A DNA stretch of 64,000 nt from Collinsella sp. (GCA_019424905.1 JAHYYP010000004.1:1-64000); one strand, 5' to 3'. Counted from the first letter of the stretch, positions 44,638 to 53,531 are shown. Notes: generated by a model not told the origin, from the letters alone. Numbers and translations are program-made.

Positions 44638-44975
44638 TGTGCTTCCTCCTGCTTTTTGATCTGTGCTTCCATGCGCTTGAGTTTGCCGGTCATGGTGTCG
44701 GTAAATCCGGGTCGAATATCGGCTTTGAGCACGACTTCGGTGCGGATGCCCTTGCTCGCCAACACAAAGGTCGCGTCGCGCACGACCTGCATGACCTCGT
44801 CCCAGTCGCCCTCGATCTCGGTGAACATCGAGGTGGTGCGGTTGGGAAGGCCGCTCTCGCGAATGACGCGCACGACCTCGGCGACCTCGGCGGACAGCTC
44901 GTCGCCGGTGCCGCATGGGGCGATGGCCACGGCGACGAGCGTGTTCATGCCGGCATTGGTTGCGGGTTCGGACAT
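44634..44975 (-). CDS. MTH1187/YkoF-type thiamine-binding protein
   Basis: A 113-residue protein of the MTH1187 family (VAVAIAPCGTGDELSAEVAEVV, TSMFTEIEGDWDEVMQVV). Relatives form ferredoxin-like tetramers that bind thiamine or HMP-like ligands. It sits between thiM and thiE, 3 nt after thiM and overlapping thiE by 4 nt, which supports a thiamine role. GAGGAGG precedes the ATG at 44975. Confidence 0.85.
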   Translation of the reverse strand: MSEPATNAGMNTLVAVAIAPCGTGDELSAEVAEVVRVIRESGLPNRTTSMFTEIEGDWDEVMQVVRDATFVLASKGIRTEVVLKADIRPGFTDTMTGKLKRMEAQIKKQEEAQ

Positions 44976-44978
44976 GGC

Positions 44979-45818
44979 TTATGCCTCCTCGAGCTCGAGT
45001 CGGTTGTCGGCAATATCCTGGGCGGTTGCGCGGTAGAGCTCGTCGATAAAGGCGACCTTAAAGCTTGCCGGGGCATCGGCGACGGCGGCGGCACGCGTGC
45101 CGGCAACGTTGTAGACGGCGGTGCCGCAGACTGCTGCCGTAAACGGATTGGTAGCACAGGCGTACACGGCCAGCACGCCGCCCTGCGAGCAACCGCAGCC
45201 GGTGATCTTGGACATGAGCGGGCTGCCGCCGTGGGATTTGGCCACGGTCGTGCCGTCGGTAATCAGGTCGACTTCGCCCGAGACCACAACGGCGCCGCCG
45301 GTGTAGCGAGCGAGCGCCACGGCGGCATCGCGGGCGGCGTCGACCGTGTCGGTGGTATCGACACCACGTACGCGGCTCAGATCGGCCGACTCGCCCTCAA
45401 GACCCCACAGGCCGGAGAGTGCGATGATCTCGGAGGCGTTGCCGCGTACGATGGCGGGCTTGTACTGCTTGAGCTCGTTTACCAGCTGGGTGCGCAGGCT
45501 ACCGATGCCCAGACCCACCGGATCGAGCACCCAGGGCTTGCCGGCGTCGTGTGCCGCCTTGGCCGCGCGGGGAATCGTCTGCTCGTAGATGGGGAAGAGC
45601 GTGCCCATGTTGAGATAGATGGCGCCGCCGCCGGCAACGAGCGCCTCGCCCTCGTCGGGCAGATAGACCATGGCGGCCGAACCGCCCACGGCGAGCTGCG
45701 CGTTGGCGACAAAGTCGATCGTCACCGTGTTGGTGATGGAGCCGGCCATCGGATTGGTGGCTCGAATCTCCTCTACGGCCTTGACCATATGTTGCTTAAG
45801 CTGTTCCGAATCAATCAC
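44979..45818 (-). CDS. thiM: Hydroxyethylthiazole kinase
   Basis: A 279-residue ribokinase-like enzyme: SITNTVTIDFVANAQLAVG opening, WVLDPVGLG, and the catalytic anion-hole/Cys region ITGCGCSQGG. It phosphorylates salvaged thiazole alcohol for ThiE. The start is GTG at 45818 with AAGGAGG 8 nt upstream; a longer reading frame runs into the riboswitch and is not used. It is the first gene after the TPP riboswitch. Confidence 0.92.
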   Translation of the reverse strand: MIDSEQLKQHMVKAVEEIRATNPMAGSITNTVTIDFVANAQLAVGGSAAMVYLPDEGEALVAGGGAIYLNMGTLFPIYEQTIPRAAKAAHDAGKPWVLDPVGLGIGSLRTQLVNELKQYKPAIVRGNASEIIALSGLWGLEGESADLSRVRGVDTTDTVDAARDAAVALARYTGGAVVVSGEVDLITDGTTVAKSHGGSPLMSKITGCGCSQGGVLAVYACATNPFTAAVCGTAVYNVAGTRAAAVADAPASFKVAFIDELYRATAQDIADNRLELEEA

Positions 45819-45844
45819 TGCACATGCCTCCTTGGCATAGAAAA

Positions 45845-45870
45845 GGGGCGCTGTGCATAGACAGCGCCCC
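45845..45870 (-). terminator. Riboswitch-controlled terminator upstream of thiM
   Basis: Arms GGGGCGCTGT and ACAGCGCCCC with a 6-nt loop are followed on the minus strand by TTTT. It lies between the TPP aptamer and thiM, so it fits an expression platform that stops transcription when TPP is bound. Confidence 0.75.
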
Positions 45871-45881
45871 TGTAAAGGCGG

Positions 45882-45976
45882 CATGCTCCCTACGCCAGCA
45901 TTAACTGACAGGTTCAAAGGATTGGGCCCTATGCCCTCTCAGCCTTGTGGTTTGCACCGCCGGCACTCCCGCATCG
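45882..45976 (-). ncRNA. TPP riboswitch (THI element)
   Basis: On the minus strand the aptamer begins with CGGGAGTGCC, then carries the conserved GGCTGAGAGGGC of the pyrimidine sensor, the ACCTG segment, and the TAATGCTGGCGTAGGGAGCAT block of the pyrophosphate sensor in shortened order. These are the hallmark THI-box sequences. It lies directly upstream of the terminator and the thiM operon. Confidence 0.95.
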
Positions 45977-46001
45977 AATCTGTTGTTCCCTATACTAGCG
46001 C

Positions 46002-46036
46002 ACCTGCCAAAAAGGGACAGGTTTATTTTGGCAGGT
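46002..46036. repeat. Short palindromic repeat with AAGGGACAGG core, second copy
   Basis: Perfect arms ACCTGCCAAAA/TTTTGGCAGGT surround AGGGACAGGTTTA. Its last thirty bases are identical to the copy at 25463-25497. It lies between the TPP riboswitch and the divergent HAD gene, immediately upstream of that gene's -10 box. Confidence 0.65.
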
Positions 46037-46039
46037 CGT

Positions 46040-46045
46040 TACAAT
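46040..46045 (+). promoter_or_regulatory. -10 box TACAAT before the HAD gene
   Basis: TACAAT ends 28 nt before the ATG at 46074; the adjacent repeat occupies the place of the -35. Confidence 0.4.
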
Positions 46046-46073
46046 AGGTAGGACCGATACGAATGGGGGCCTT

Positions 46074-46982
46074 ATGATTAAACTTGTACTGACCGATATG
46101 GACGATACGCTGATTCCAGCCGGGCATGACGGCGCCAGCGACTACGCCATCGAGGGCATTCATGCCATGCAGGCGGCGGGTCTGCACTTTGGCCCGGTTT
46201 CGGGTCGTCAGCCGTCCGCGATGGGCTGGATGTTCAAAAATCGTTCTGAGTGCTTTTCGACCGGTGCGTTCTGCAACGGCCAGGTCATGTTTGCGGACGG
46301 TCGGGTGGTCGCTTCGCGCGCGACCGACAACGCCGCCCTTATGCGCTTGGCTGACTACTTGGAGCAAGAGACCGACGATACCTATCTAAAGGTCTACAGC
46401 CTGGGTGACGACTTTTGGGATAACGATGCCTATTGCGTGACGAGCGACCCCGAGCGCGTGCGCCGCGCCATGGCGTCGGGCGGCAACGCGTGGCTCAAGG
46501 GCGAAGAGGCCCCGTGCCGTCCTGTTGTCGATGATGCCCCGGTATACAAGGCGAATATCTGGAGCGCCCGCTCGCGCGAAGAGCTCGCTGAGCTACGCGA
46601 GCGCATTGCCGCCGAGGTGCCGGAGCTCTCGCTTGTGTTTCCCAACAACCGCGTGCGCCTGTTTGACATCCTTCCGGCTGGTTGGGACAAGGGCTGCGCT
46701 GCGCTGGAGCTGGCGCGTGCTTTGGGTTTGACGCCTGATGAGGTGGCCGTATTTGGCGATTCCGATAACGATCTGCCCATGATCGATGCCGTTCCCAACT
46801 CCGTTGCGGTCGCCAATGCCAACGAGGCCGTCACGGCTGCCGCACGCTGGCATATCGGCGCCGCGGCAGACGATGCAGTTGCCGGGGCCCTGCATCAGAT
46901 TGCCGCCTGTGCCGCGACGGGGGAGATGCCGCCGTTTATGCGTCAGATGGATGCGACGGGTTTCGACGTCACGAACGTCTAG
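46074..46982 (+). CDS. HAD-superfamily hydrolase, Cof type
   Basis: A 302-residue phosphatase: motif I DMDDTL with the nucleophile Asp at 8, motif II SGR, motif III Lys in GWDKG, and motif IV GDSDNDLPMI. The cap domain (C2B) lies between residues about 80 and 190. Cof proteins dephosphorylate sugar phosphates and cofactors such as FMN or PLP. The ribosome site is GGGGG. The LysR gene starts 10 nt after its stop and is likely cotranscribed. Confidence 0.9.
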   Translation: MIKLVLTDMDDTLIPAGHDGASDYAIEGIHAMQAAGLHFGPVSGRQPSAMGWMFKNRSECFSTGAFCNGQVMFADGRVVASRATDNAALMRLADYLEQETDDTYLKVYSLGDDFWDNDAYCVTSDPERVRRAMASGGNAWLKGEEAPCRPVVDDAPVYKANIWSARSREELAELRERIAAEVPELSLVFPNNRVRLFDILPAGWDKGCAALELARALGLTPDEVAVFGDSDNDLPMIDAVPNSVAVANANEAVTAAARWHIGAAADDAVAGALHQIAACAATGEMPPFMRQMDATGFDVTNV

Positions 46983-46992
46983 GGAGAAAGCT

Positions 46993-47889
46993 ATGAAGCT
47001 TCAGCAGCTCAGGTATGTCGTCAAAGTTGCCGAATGCGGCAGCATCACCGAGGCCTCGCGCCGGCTCTTTGTGTCGCAGCCTTCGATTACCGCATCGATT
47101 CGCGATCTCGAAAACGAGATGGGTGTGCATATCTTTGAGCGTACCAACAAAGGCGTCATTGTGTCCGAGGAGGGCGAGACCTTCTTGGGCTACGCGCGCC
47201 AGGTGCTCGACCAGGCCGACCTGCTCGAGGGCAAGTACAAGGGCGCGTCCGAGCAGGTGCCGCACTTTAGTGTGAGCTGTCAGCATTATTCCTTTGCCGT
47301 TAATGCGTTTGTCGATGTGATCCGTGAGTTCGATGCCGCGCGCTACGACTTTACCCTGCGCGAGGAGCAGACTCACGAGATTATCGAGGACGTCGCGCAT
47401 ATGAAGAGCGAACTGGGCATCCTGTACTTATCCGAGCACAATCGCGAGGTTATCGAGCGCATGCTGGCGGCCAACGAGCTCGTGTTCGAAGGACTATTCT
47501 GCGCTACGCCGCATGTCTTTGTGTGCTCCGACCATCCGCTGGCGGGTCGCTCGAGTGTGACGCTCGAGGACTTGGAAGACTACCCGTTCCTGTCCTATGA
47601 GCAGGGCAGCTACAACTCGTTTTACTATTCCGAGGAGCTGACCTCGACCTTTGAGCGCCGCAAGAATATCCGCGTGCGCGACCGTGCGACGCTGTTCAAC
47701 CTAGCTATGGGCCTTAACGGTTACACGGTGTGTTCGGGCGTGATCAGCCATGAACTTAACGGCCCCGGTATTATCTCGATTCCGCTCGATGTAGACGAGT
47801 ACATGGAGATTGGCATCATCACGCGCAAGAACACGACACTTACGCGCTACGGGCAGGCCTATATCGAAGCGATTCGTCAGCACATCTAG
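46993..47889 (+). CDS. LysR-type transcriptional regulator
   Basis: A 298-residue regulator with winged helix QLRYVVKVAECGSITEASRRLFVSQPSITASI and an effector domain from about residue 90 (HFSVSCQHYSF, PHVFVCSDHPLAG). AGGGAG precedes the ATG. The next gene on the same strand is a MetE-like methyltransferase with a GATATA/TATATC inverted repeat in its leader, so control of methionine or cysteine metabolism, as with MtaR/CmbR-like regulators, is inferred. It follows the HAD gene by 10 nt. Confidence 0.88.
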   Translation: MKLQQLRYVVKVAECGSITEASRRLFVSQPSITASIRDLENEMGVHIFERTNKGVIVSEEGETFLGYARQVLDQADLLEGKYKGASEQVPHFSVSCQHYSFAVNAFVDVIREFDAARYDFTLREEQTHEIIEDVAHMKSELGILYLSEHNREVIERMLAANELVFEGLFCATPHVFVCSDHPLAGRSSVTLEDLEDYPFLSYEQGSYNSFYYSEELTSTFERRKNIRVRDRATLFNLAMGLNGYTVCSGVISHELNGPGIISIPLDVDEYMEIGIITRKNTTLTRYGQAYIEAIRQHI

Positions 47890-47935
47890 ACTGCTGCGTT
47901 CTGCGCGGGTCAAATCTCTTTATGGCAGTCCAACT

Positions 47936-47956
47936 GATATAGGAAGCATCTATATC
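47936..47956 (+). promoter_or_regulatory. Inverted repeat upstream of the MetE-like gene, putative LysR box
   Basis: GATATA and TATATC are inverted 9 nt apart, the T-N11-A spacing class of LysR sites, about 90 nt before the gene. Downstream lie an AT-rich stretch with TATATTATA and a second palindrome ATGAGCGCTCAT (47991-48002). Confidence 0.45.
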
Positions 47957-48043
47957 AAACTGTTATAAACATATATTATACGATGTCCATATGAGCGCTC
48001 ATACTCTGTCCCAGTAAAGCAACCAATGCAAAGGGAGATATCT

Positions 48044-49177
48044 ATGAGCACTTCGATTCAACCGAACGCGCCGTTTCGTGCCGATATCGTCGGCAGTTTT
48101 CTTCGTCCGCAGGCTGTAAAGGACGCCCGTGCCGCCTATGTCGCGGGTAAACTCGACGCTTCCGGCCTTAAGGCCGTCGAGGACGAGGCCATCCGCGACT
48201 TAGTGGCCAAGCAGAAGGCTGCCGGCCTGCAGGTGATTACCGATGGCGAGTTCCGCCGCAGCTACTGGCACCTCGATTTTATGTGGGGCCTCAACGGCAT
48301 TGAGCGCCGCGCCTCGCGCACGGGCTACATGTTCCACGATGAGGAGACTACCGCCGACACCGCCGTGGTAACCGGTCCCATTAGCGGCGAGAATCATCCG
48401 TTCGTCGGGCACTTCAAATTTATCAAGTCGCTCGAGGGAGAGGGCCAGGTCGCGCGCCAGACCATTCCGGCGCCGATCCAGACGTTCTCCGAAGTCACAC
48501 TCGACCGCTGCGATGGCCAGCAGGAGAGTCTGCACGCCGTCTACAAGACCGACGAAGAGCTCGTCGATGCCATTGCCGCAGCATACCGCACCGTGATTGC
48601 TGACCTGTATGCCGCGGGCTGCCGCAACATCCAGTTTGATGACTGCACCTGGGGCATCTACTGCGATACCGATTTTGTTGCCAAAACCGGCATGAGCCCG
48701 GTCGACCTGCAAAAGGTAAGCGAGCTGGGCGTGGCGCTCAACAATGCCGCCATCGAGGGCAAGCCCGACGATCTGGTTATCAACACGCATGTATGCCGCG
48801 GCAACTACCACTCCACCTACGCTTTTGAGGGCGGCTACGACCCCATCGCGCCGTACCTGTTTGCGCATGAGGACGTTGACGCGTTCTATCTGGAGTTCGA
48901 CACGCCCCGCGCCGGTGGTTTTGAGCCGCTCAAGTACGTTGCTCCCGGCAAGAAGGTCGTGCTGGGCTTGGTGACCACCAAGGCGGCAGAGCTCGAGAAC
49001 GAGGATATTATCGTCGAGCGCATCCGCGAGGCCGCAAAGTACGTGCCGCTCGAGAATCTGTATCTGTCGCCCCAGTGCGGCTTTGCCAGCTGCGAGATTG
49101 GCAACAAGCTGACCGAGGACGAGCAATGGGCAAAGATCGCGCTGGTCAAGCGCGTTGCCAAGCGCGTTTGGAAATAG
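48044..49177 (+). CDS. MetE C-terminal-like methyltransferase (YxjG/YxjH type)
   Basis: A 377-residue TIM-barrel protein matching the catalytic half of cobalamin-independent methionine synthase. The N-terminus has DIVGSFLRP, the middle VITDGEFRRSYWHLDF, and the zinc ligands are His and Cys in NTHVCRGNY, Glu near YLEFD and Cys in SPQCGFAS. YxjG-type proteins transfer methyl groups to homocysteine or a related thiol from donors that are not settled. AAAGGGAG precedes the ATG at 48044. Confidence 0.85.
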   Translation: MSTSIQPNAPFRADIVGSFLRPQAVKDARAAYVAGKLDASGLKAVEDEAIRDLVAKQKAAGLQVITDGEFRRSYWHLDFMWGLNGIERRASRTGYMFHDEETTADTAVVTGPISGENHPFVGHFKFIKSLEGEGQVARQTIPAPIQTFSEVTLDRCDGQQESLHAVYKTDEELVDAIAAAYRTVIADLYAAGCRNIQFDDCTWGIYCDTDFVAKTGMSPVDLQKVSELGVALNNAAIEGKPDDLVINTHVCRGNYHSTYAFEGGYDPIAPYLFAHEDVDAFYLEFDTPRAGGFEPLKYVAPGKKVVLGLVTTKAAELENEDIIVERIREAAKYVPLENLYLSPQCGFASCEIGNKLTEDEQWAKIALVKRVAKRVWK

Positions 49178-49224
49178 CGGTAACGTTCGCAGGTGACGGC
49201 GCGTGCGAGACATGGCGTATCGCG

Positions 49225-49230
49225 TACAAT
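49225..49230 (+). promoter_or_regulatory. -10 box TACAAT before the uracil permease gene
   Basis: TACAAT lies 69 nt upstream of the ATG at 49300. The leader between them shows no recognised PyrR or purine aptamer. Confidence 0.35.
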
Positions 49231-49299
49231 GGTTCAGATCGTATCGTTCGGGCAGGTTATCCGATATGCCCAATCGCCCTTCCATTCGAAAGGACATCC

Positions 49300-50634
49300 A
49301 TGTCCCAATCCTCGACGCCCGCCGTCACCGATGCCATCTACGATGCATCGTTGCTTGGCCGCCCGCGCATGTTCCTGCTCGGTCTGCAGCACCTGTTTGC
49401 CATGTTTGGCGCCACCGTGCTGGTGCCCGTGCTCACCGGTCTCTCGGTTTCGGCGACGCTTTTGTTTGCCGGCTTGGGTACGCTGCTGTTCCACTTCTTG
49501 TCGCGCGGTAAGGTGCCGGCATTTTTGGGCTCATCGTTTGCCTTTATTGCCGGTTATGCCGCAATCGCGCCCAACCGCGAGACCGAGCTTTTGCCCTACG
49601 CCTGCCTGGGCGTAGCCTGCGCCGGTCTGCTCTATCCGGTGCTGGCGGCGCTCTTCCGCGCGTTTGGCGCCAAGCGCGTTATGCGCTTCTTCCCGCCGGT
49701 GGTGACTGGCCCTATCGTCATTTCCATCGGCTTGATTCTGGCGAGCTCCGCTATTGCCAACTGCCAGACCAACTGGTTTGTGGCTGTTATTGCCGTTGCC
49801 GTTATCGTGATCTGCAACATCTGGGGCCGCGGCATGGTCAAGATTGTGCCGATTTTGCTGGGCGTTGTGGTGAGCTATGCCGTTGCGACTGCGCTCGGCG
49901 AGGTTGATTTCTCGGGCGTTGCCGCCGCTCCGTGGGTCGGTCTGCCCATCGTGTGGGACAACACCGTGTTTGCACTCTTTGGGCCGCAGTTCGATAGCGG
50001 TCTTGCCACGACGGCCATCATCACCATCATGCCGTTGGCCTTCGCGACCATGATCGAGCATATCGGCGATATCTCTGCTATCGGTTCGACTTGCGAGCGC
50101 AACTACATTGCCGATCCCGGTCTGCATCGCACGCTGCTCGGCGACGGCCTTGCCACGATTCTGGCTTCGCTCTTTGGCGCTCCGGCCAACACTACGTATG
50201 GTGAGAACACCGGCGTGCTCGCCCTGACGCGCGTGTTCGACCCGCGCGTAATTCGAATTGCCGCGTGTTGCGCCATCGTGCTTTCGTTCTGCCCCAAGTT
50301 CGCGGCTGTCATTGCGGCCATGCCGGCGTGTGTGATCGGCGGTGTGTCGCTCGTGCTCTACGGCATGATCAGCGCTGTGGGCGTCCGCAACCTCATCGAG
50401 AACCAGGTCGATTTCCAGAACAACCGCAACGTGCTGGTTGCCGCGCTGGTGCTCGTGCTTTCGCTCGGCATCGCGTACAGCACCGCCGGCGCCATCGTGT
50501 TGGAGCTGGGCGGCGTGACCATTTCGCTGTCCGGCATTGCCGTGGGCTCACTGGTGGGCATTGTGCTCAACGCCATCCTGCCGGGTAACGACTTTGAGTT
50601 TGATGTCTCCGAGCTTGAGGAGGCTGCTGAGTAG
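49300..50634 (+). CDS. uraA: Uracil permease, NCS2/UraA family
   Basis: A 444-residue protein with 14 TM segments. It carries the NCS2 features QHLFAMFGATVLVP near residue 26, the family block GPIVISIGLILA, the substrate-site Glu in TMIEHIGDISAIG, and TTYGENTGVLALTRV. It imports uracil by proton symport. AAAGGA is 6 nt before the ATG; the open frame upstream (from 49075) overlaps the previous gene and is not used. A strong terminator follows. Confidence 0.92.
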   Translation: MSQSSTPAVTDAIYDASLLGRPRMFLLGLQHLFAMFGATVLVPVLTGLSVSATLLFAGLGTLLFHFLSRGKVPAFLGSSFAFIAGYAAIAPNRETELLPYACLGVACAGLLYPVLAALFRAFGAKRVMRFFPPVVTGPIVISIGLILASSAIANCQTNWFVAVIAVAVIVICNIWGRGMVKIVPILLGVVVSYAVATALGEVDFSGVAAAPWVGLPIVWDNTVFALFGPQFDSGLATTAIITIMPLAFATMIEHIGDISAIGSTCERNYIADPGLHRTLLGDGLATILASLFGAPANTTYGENTGVLALTRVFDPRVIRIAACCAIVLSFCPKFAAVIAAMPACVIGGVSLVLYGMISAVGVRNLIENQVDFQNNRNVLVAALVLVLSLGIAYSTAGAIVLELGGVTISLSGIAVGSLVGIVLNAILPGNDFEFDVSELEEAAE

Positions 50635-50659
50635 CAGCTGCGTTCAGCTAAAACAAGAT

Positions 50660-50697
50660 ATGGTGCCCATGCATATATGCGTGTGGGCACCATTTTT
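50660..50697 (+). terminator. Terminator of the uracil permease gene
   Basis: Arms ATGGTGCCCA and TGGGCACCAT surround a short AT-rich loop and are followed by TTTTT. It reaches the end of the convergent esterase gene. Confidence 0.85.
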
Positions 50698-51361
50698 AAT
50701 GTGTCAGTATCCAGTGGATGCCGCGGGCCATGCGTAAGTCGGTTTGGGCAAAGTGATTGCCGGGGTTGAGCTCCAGCGTTGTTGGAATGCCGCGCTCGTC
50801 GAGCAACGCTTCCATCGCGCGTGTGTCGTCGAGTACATGCCGCATCATGCGGTTGGGCGTCTTGGTTTCCTTTTTGCCGAGTGACAGGTAGACGGCTTGC
50901 GGGCTGCCGGCAAAAGGGGCCGTGCTGGCACGGTCGACAAAGTCGGGAAACCATAGCGACCCCGATGCGCTCGCGGCGCGGTCAAAGGCGTCGGTTTGCC
51001 AGAGGGACCAGAGTGCGAAGAGGCCCGCGAGCGAGTAACCGGCAATGCCGCGCCAGGTGGGCGGCTGAGGAAGCGACGACTCGACCTGGGGGATTATCTG
51101 ATTCAGCAGCTCATCAAGAAAATCGGCAGCTTGGCCGCCGAAAGGCTCGGCATCGCGTACGGTCCCGTCGCATGCCCAGGGGCTCAGCTCGCGATTCCAA
51201 TCGAGCCCGCCAATGGTGACGAGGGCGAATGGCGGACAGTCGAGCTCTCGGCAACACTTATAAACCTCGCTGCCGTCGCCCACGACCACAGGAAGGTAGA
51301 TGACAGGCGCGCTTTCCGTATGATTCGAATAAACGGTTATCTGCTTTTGATGCGCTTCCAT
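50696..51361 (-). CDS. Alpha/beta-hydrolase esterase (Fes/IroE-like)
   Basis: A 221-residue hydrolase of the esterase D/Fes group. The nucleophile elbow is GYSLAG around residue 107, and a His in NPGNHFAQ lies near the C-terminus. Typical oxyanion surroundings are present (LVTIGGLDW). No signal peptide, so cytosolic. Relatives hydrolyse siderophore esters or acyl thioesters; no siderophore genes are nearby and the substrate is unknown. It converges on the uracil permease gene. Confidence 0.78.
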   Translation of the reverse strand: MEAHQKQITVYSNHTESAPVIYLPVVVGDGSEVYKCCRELDCPPFALVTIGGLDWNRELSPWACDGTVRDAEPFGGQAADFLDELLNQIIPQVESSLPQPPTWRGIAGYSLAGLFALWSLWQTDAFDRAASASGSLWFPDFVDRASTAPFAGSPQAVYLSLGKKETKTPNRMMRHVLDDTRAMEALLDERGIPTTLELNPGNHFAQTDLRMARGIHWILTH

Positions 51362-51475
51362 GACGGGCTTCTCTCAGTGTTGTGATATCGGCAGCCCCAA
51401 TTGTCGCACGCCAGCGTATGCCGGTTGGGCTAGACCAAAGACAATCTCGTGCATCCCCTGCGGACGCATATGGAA

Positions 51476-51511
51476 AACGCCACCGCCGGAGGGGAGCTCG
51501 GCGGTGGCGTT
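51476..51511 (-). terminator. Terminator downstream of the first surface-protein gene
   Basis: Perfect 12-bp arms, AACGCCACCGCC and its complement, close a 12-nt loop, with TTTT on the minus strand. Confidence 0.75.
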
Positions 51512-51568
51512 GTTAAACGGTGCTGGGGTTCGGGGCCTTCGCGGGAGCTGCCATGTGCGCAGAGGCGT

Positions 51569-53353
51569 CTAAGAACGCTTACGGCTCGCCATGGTGCCTG
51601 CGGCGATAGCGGCTGTTCCCGCAAGGACGGTTGCCACGATGGCCGCACCCGAGGTGTCGCCGGTTGCCGCGAGCACGCCGGTAGTCTTGGCTTTCGTGGT
51701 TGAAGCCGCAACGGCCTTGGTCGGCTTTGAGCCCTCAGGCTTGGGGTTCTGCTTGGACTCCGCGGGCTTGCTTTCTGCGGGCTTGGTCTCGTCGGGCTTG
51801 GGGTCTTCCGGCTTGGCTACCTCGGGAGGTGCGATGGTCGTACTTTTGGCGACTGCTTTGATATAGAGGGAGTCGACCGTGGCGTCGCCCGTGCCGATGG
51901 CTTGGCCTGCCTCGTAGATGCCGTCACGGAGCTTGCGATAGTCAATGACCTTGCCGCCTTCGGGCGTCTGGATGGCGGCGTTCTCAATCTTGATGGTGCC
52001 GATTGTCTTGCCGTCAGCGCTCATGGCACGGGCAAAGATTGCCGCTGTATCTCCTTCGGCCGTTACCTTGCTGCGGATGATCGAGATGACTGCGGGTGTG
52101 ACGCCCTCGCTGGTCTGGGCGATGATGCCGATGTTCTCGCCTTGGGGTTCGCGCCTCGTCTCGCCATCTTGGTTTTCGCTGTAGGGGATGGGGCCGTCGC
52201 CGTTCTCGACATAGCGGGCTATGGCCTTGACAACGGAGTCGCTGATGTAGATGTGGCCGCCCTTCTCGTTGGGTCGATCGTTTCTGGTGGAGAATGCAGC
52301 CGAAACCTCGCCTTCCGCAAACGCGTCCACGGTGGAGCCGTTCTTGACGACGATGTCGTCCTGGTAGGTGAAGAGGGCGTTGGCGCCACCGTATCTGCCT
52401 TTACTTGCACGGACCGTCACGTTTGCATGATCGAGGGTGATGCCCTTGTGGGCATAGACGCCATATTCAACACCGTTTACGTTGAGGGAGGCGTTTGTGG
52501 CTGCGAGGCTGCCCTTGGCCTCGACGGCAGCGTCTTCCTCGGAGCTTGCCTTGACCTGGCCGCCGTCCGAGATGTTGATATTGCCGCCGCTCCAAAGGGC
52601 CTCACCATCGGCTGAGCTTGCCTCGACCGTCCCGCCACCCTTGATGGTGAGGTTCTTGTCGGCTCCAATACCCTTGTCCTTGGTAGCCCTGGCGGTGACG
52701 GCTCCGCTGTCGTCAATCGTGATATTGCCGTTTGCCCTGATGCCATCCGATGCACCCGTGGCGTTGACGTTGCCCGAACCTTTGATAGCGAGATCACCTC
52801 CGGCATTGATGGCATCAAACCCAGTGCTCGTGGCGTTGACGGATCCGGCTCCGTCGATGTTGATATTACCCGTGGTGAGGATAGCGTCCTCAGTAGATGT
52901 CACGCTGAGCGTGCCGCCCTCGTCGCCTTGGATATTGAGCTCGGCATTCTCGTTAGTGCCATGAGAAACGTTGATGCTTTCGATCCATTCGGCAGTGACG
53001 ATGTTGGTTCCCGAGTAATTCACGTTGAGCTTGCCTGCGGCCTGGATCTCGCCGCCGTTATAGTTGTTGAGCTTCAAGTCGTCGGCGCCGTCCCACGACC
53101 AGGTACCGGCCTCGTCGCTCGCCGCGGTGTTGTACTTGTTGCCGCCGACCTTGACCCATTCCGCTGCGAGCGAGACGCTCGGCATGAGCAGCGAGCTCAC
53201 CGTGAGCGCGCAGGCCAGGCCGCAGACGATGCGGCGCGTCACGCGGCGCCAGCTGCCGTGCGCGAGTCCTATGCGACGGCGAACGTCGGGTTCGGCAACA
53301 TGGGTTCCGGCGGTAGTGTCATTGCGTTTGGGGGTCGTGAACAAGGCTGCCAT
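51569..53353 (-). CDS. Beta-helix surface protein with carbohydrate-binding-type repeats and LAATG anchor-like C-terminus
   Basis: A 594-residue exported protein. A long charged N-region (about 37 residues, SWRRVTRRI) precedes a signal helix that ends SVSLAAEW. Residues about 120-400 hold degenerate repeats of 20-22 residues such as GNINIDGAG, GDLAIKGSG, GNITIDDSG, as in Cthe_2159-type right-handed beta-helices. A Pro/Lys/Glu/Ser spacer precedes GVLAATGDTS, a hydrophobic helix and RKRS, resembling a cell-wall sorting signal with LAATG for LPxTG. The ATG at 53353 is favoured by GGGAG just upstream. Tandem paralogue of the next gene. Confidence 0.82.
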   Translation of the reverse strand: MAALFTTPKRNDTTAGTHVAEPDVRRRIGLAHGSWRRVTRRIVCGLACALTVSSLLMPSVSLAAEWVKVGGNKYNTAASDEAGTWSWDGADDLKLNNYNGGEIQAAGKLNVNYSGTNIVTAEWIESINVSHGTNENAELNIQGDEGGTLSVTSTEDAILTTGNINIDGAGSVNATSTGFDAINAGGDLAIKGSGNVNATGASDGIRANGNITIDDSGAVTARATKDKGIGADKNLTIKGGGTVEASSADGEALWSGGNINISDGGQVKASSEEDAAVEAKGSLAATNASLNVNGVEYGVYAHKGITLDHANVTVRASKGRYGGANALFTYQDDIVVKNGSTVDAFAEGEVSAAFSTRNDRPNEKGGHIYISDSVVKAIARYVENGDGPIPYSENQDGETRREPQGENIGIIAQTSEGVTPAVISIIRSKVTAEGDTAAIFARAMSADGKTIGTIKIENAAIQTPEGGKVIDYRKLRDGIYEAGQAIGTGDATVDSLYIKAVAKSTTIAPPEVAKPEDPKPDETKPAESKPAESKQNPKPEGSKPTKAVAASTTKAKTTGVLAATGDTSGAAIVATVLAGTAAIAAGTMASRKRS

Positions 53354-53411
53354 GGTTGCTCCCGTTCTCATAGGGCCTATACGACTAGATTCAGCGTATC
53401 TGCTGGATGTT

Positions 53412-53443
53412 GCCGGCGGTAGTGCCGTTTGGAGGGCAAAATG
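53412..53443 (-). promoter_or_regulatory. Conserved leader block, copy 1
   Basis: These 32 nt are identical to 55459-55490, while the flanking leader sequence differs. Both lie about 60-90 nt before their gene starts on the minus strand. Strict conservation of a noncoding block suggests promoter, operator or RNA element; no riboswitch class is recognised. Confidence 0.45.
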
Positions 53444-53497
53444 GCCAAAATGGGGGAGAAATAGGCCGCACGCCGGCGCAGGGACCGGCGCTAAAAG

Positions 53498-53531
53498 AAA
53501 AGCGCGGGGCCGCATGGCGACTCCGCGCTTT
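53498..53531. terminator. Duplicated permease terminator
   Basis: AAAGCGCGG/CCGCGCTTT hairpin matching the true terminator of the purine permease at 55547-55581. It was carried along in the tandem duplication. Confidence 0.6.

Noticed and set aside
53354..53500. c-di-GMP riboswitch in the surface-protein leaders
   Set aside because: The GGCAAA and tetraloop-receptor features of the GEMM-I or II classes are missing; only a conserved block of unknown type remains.
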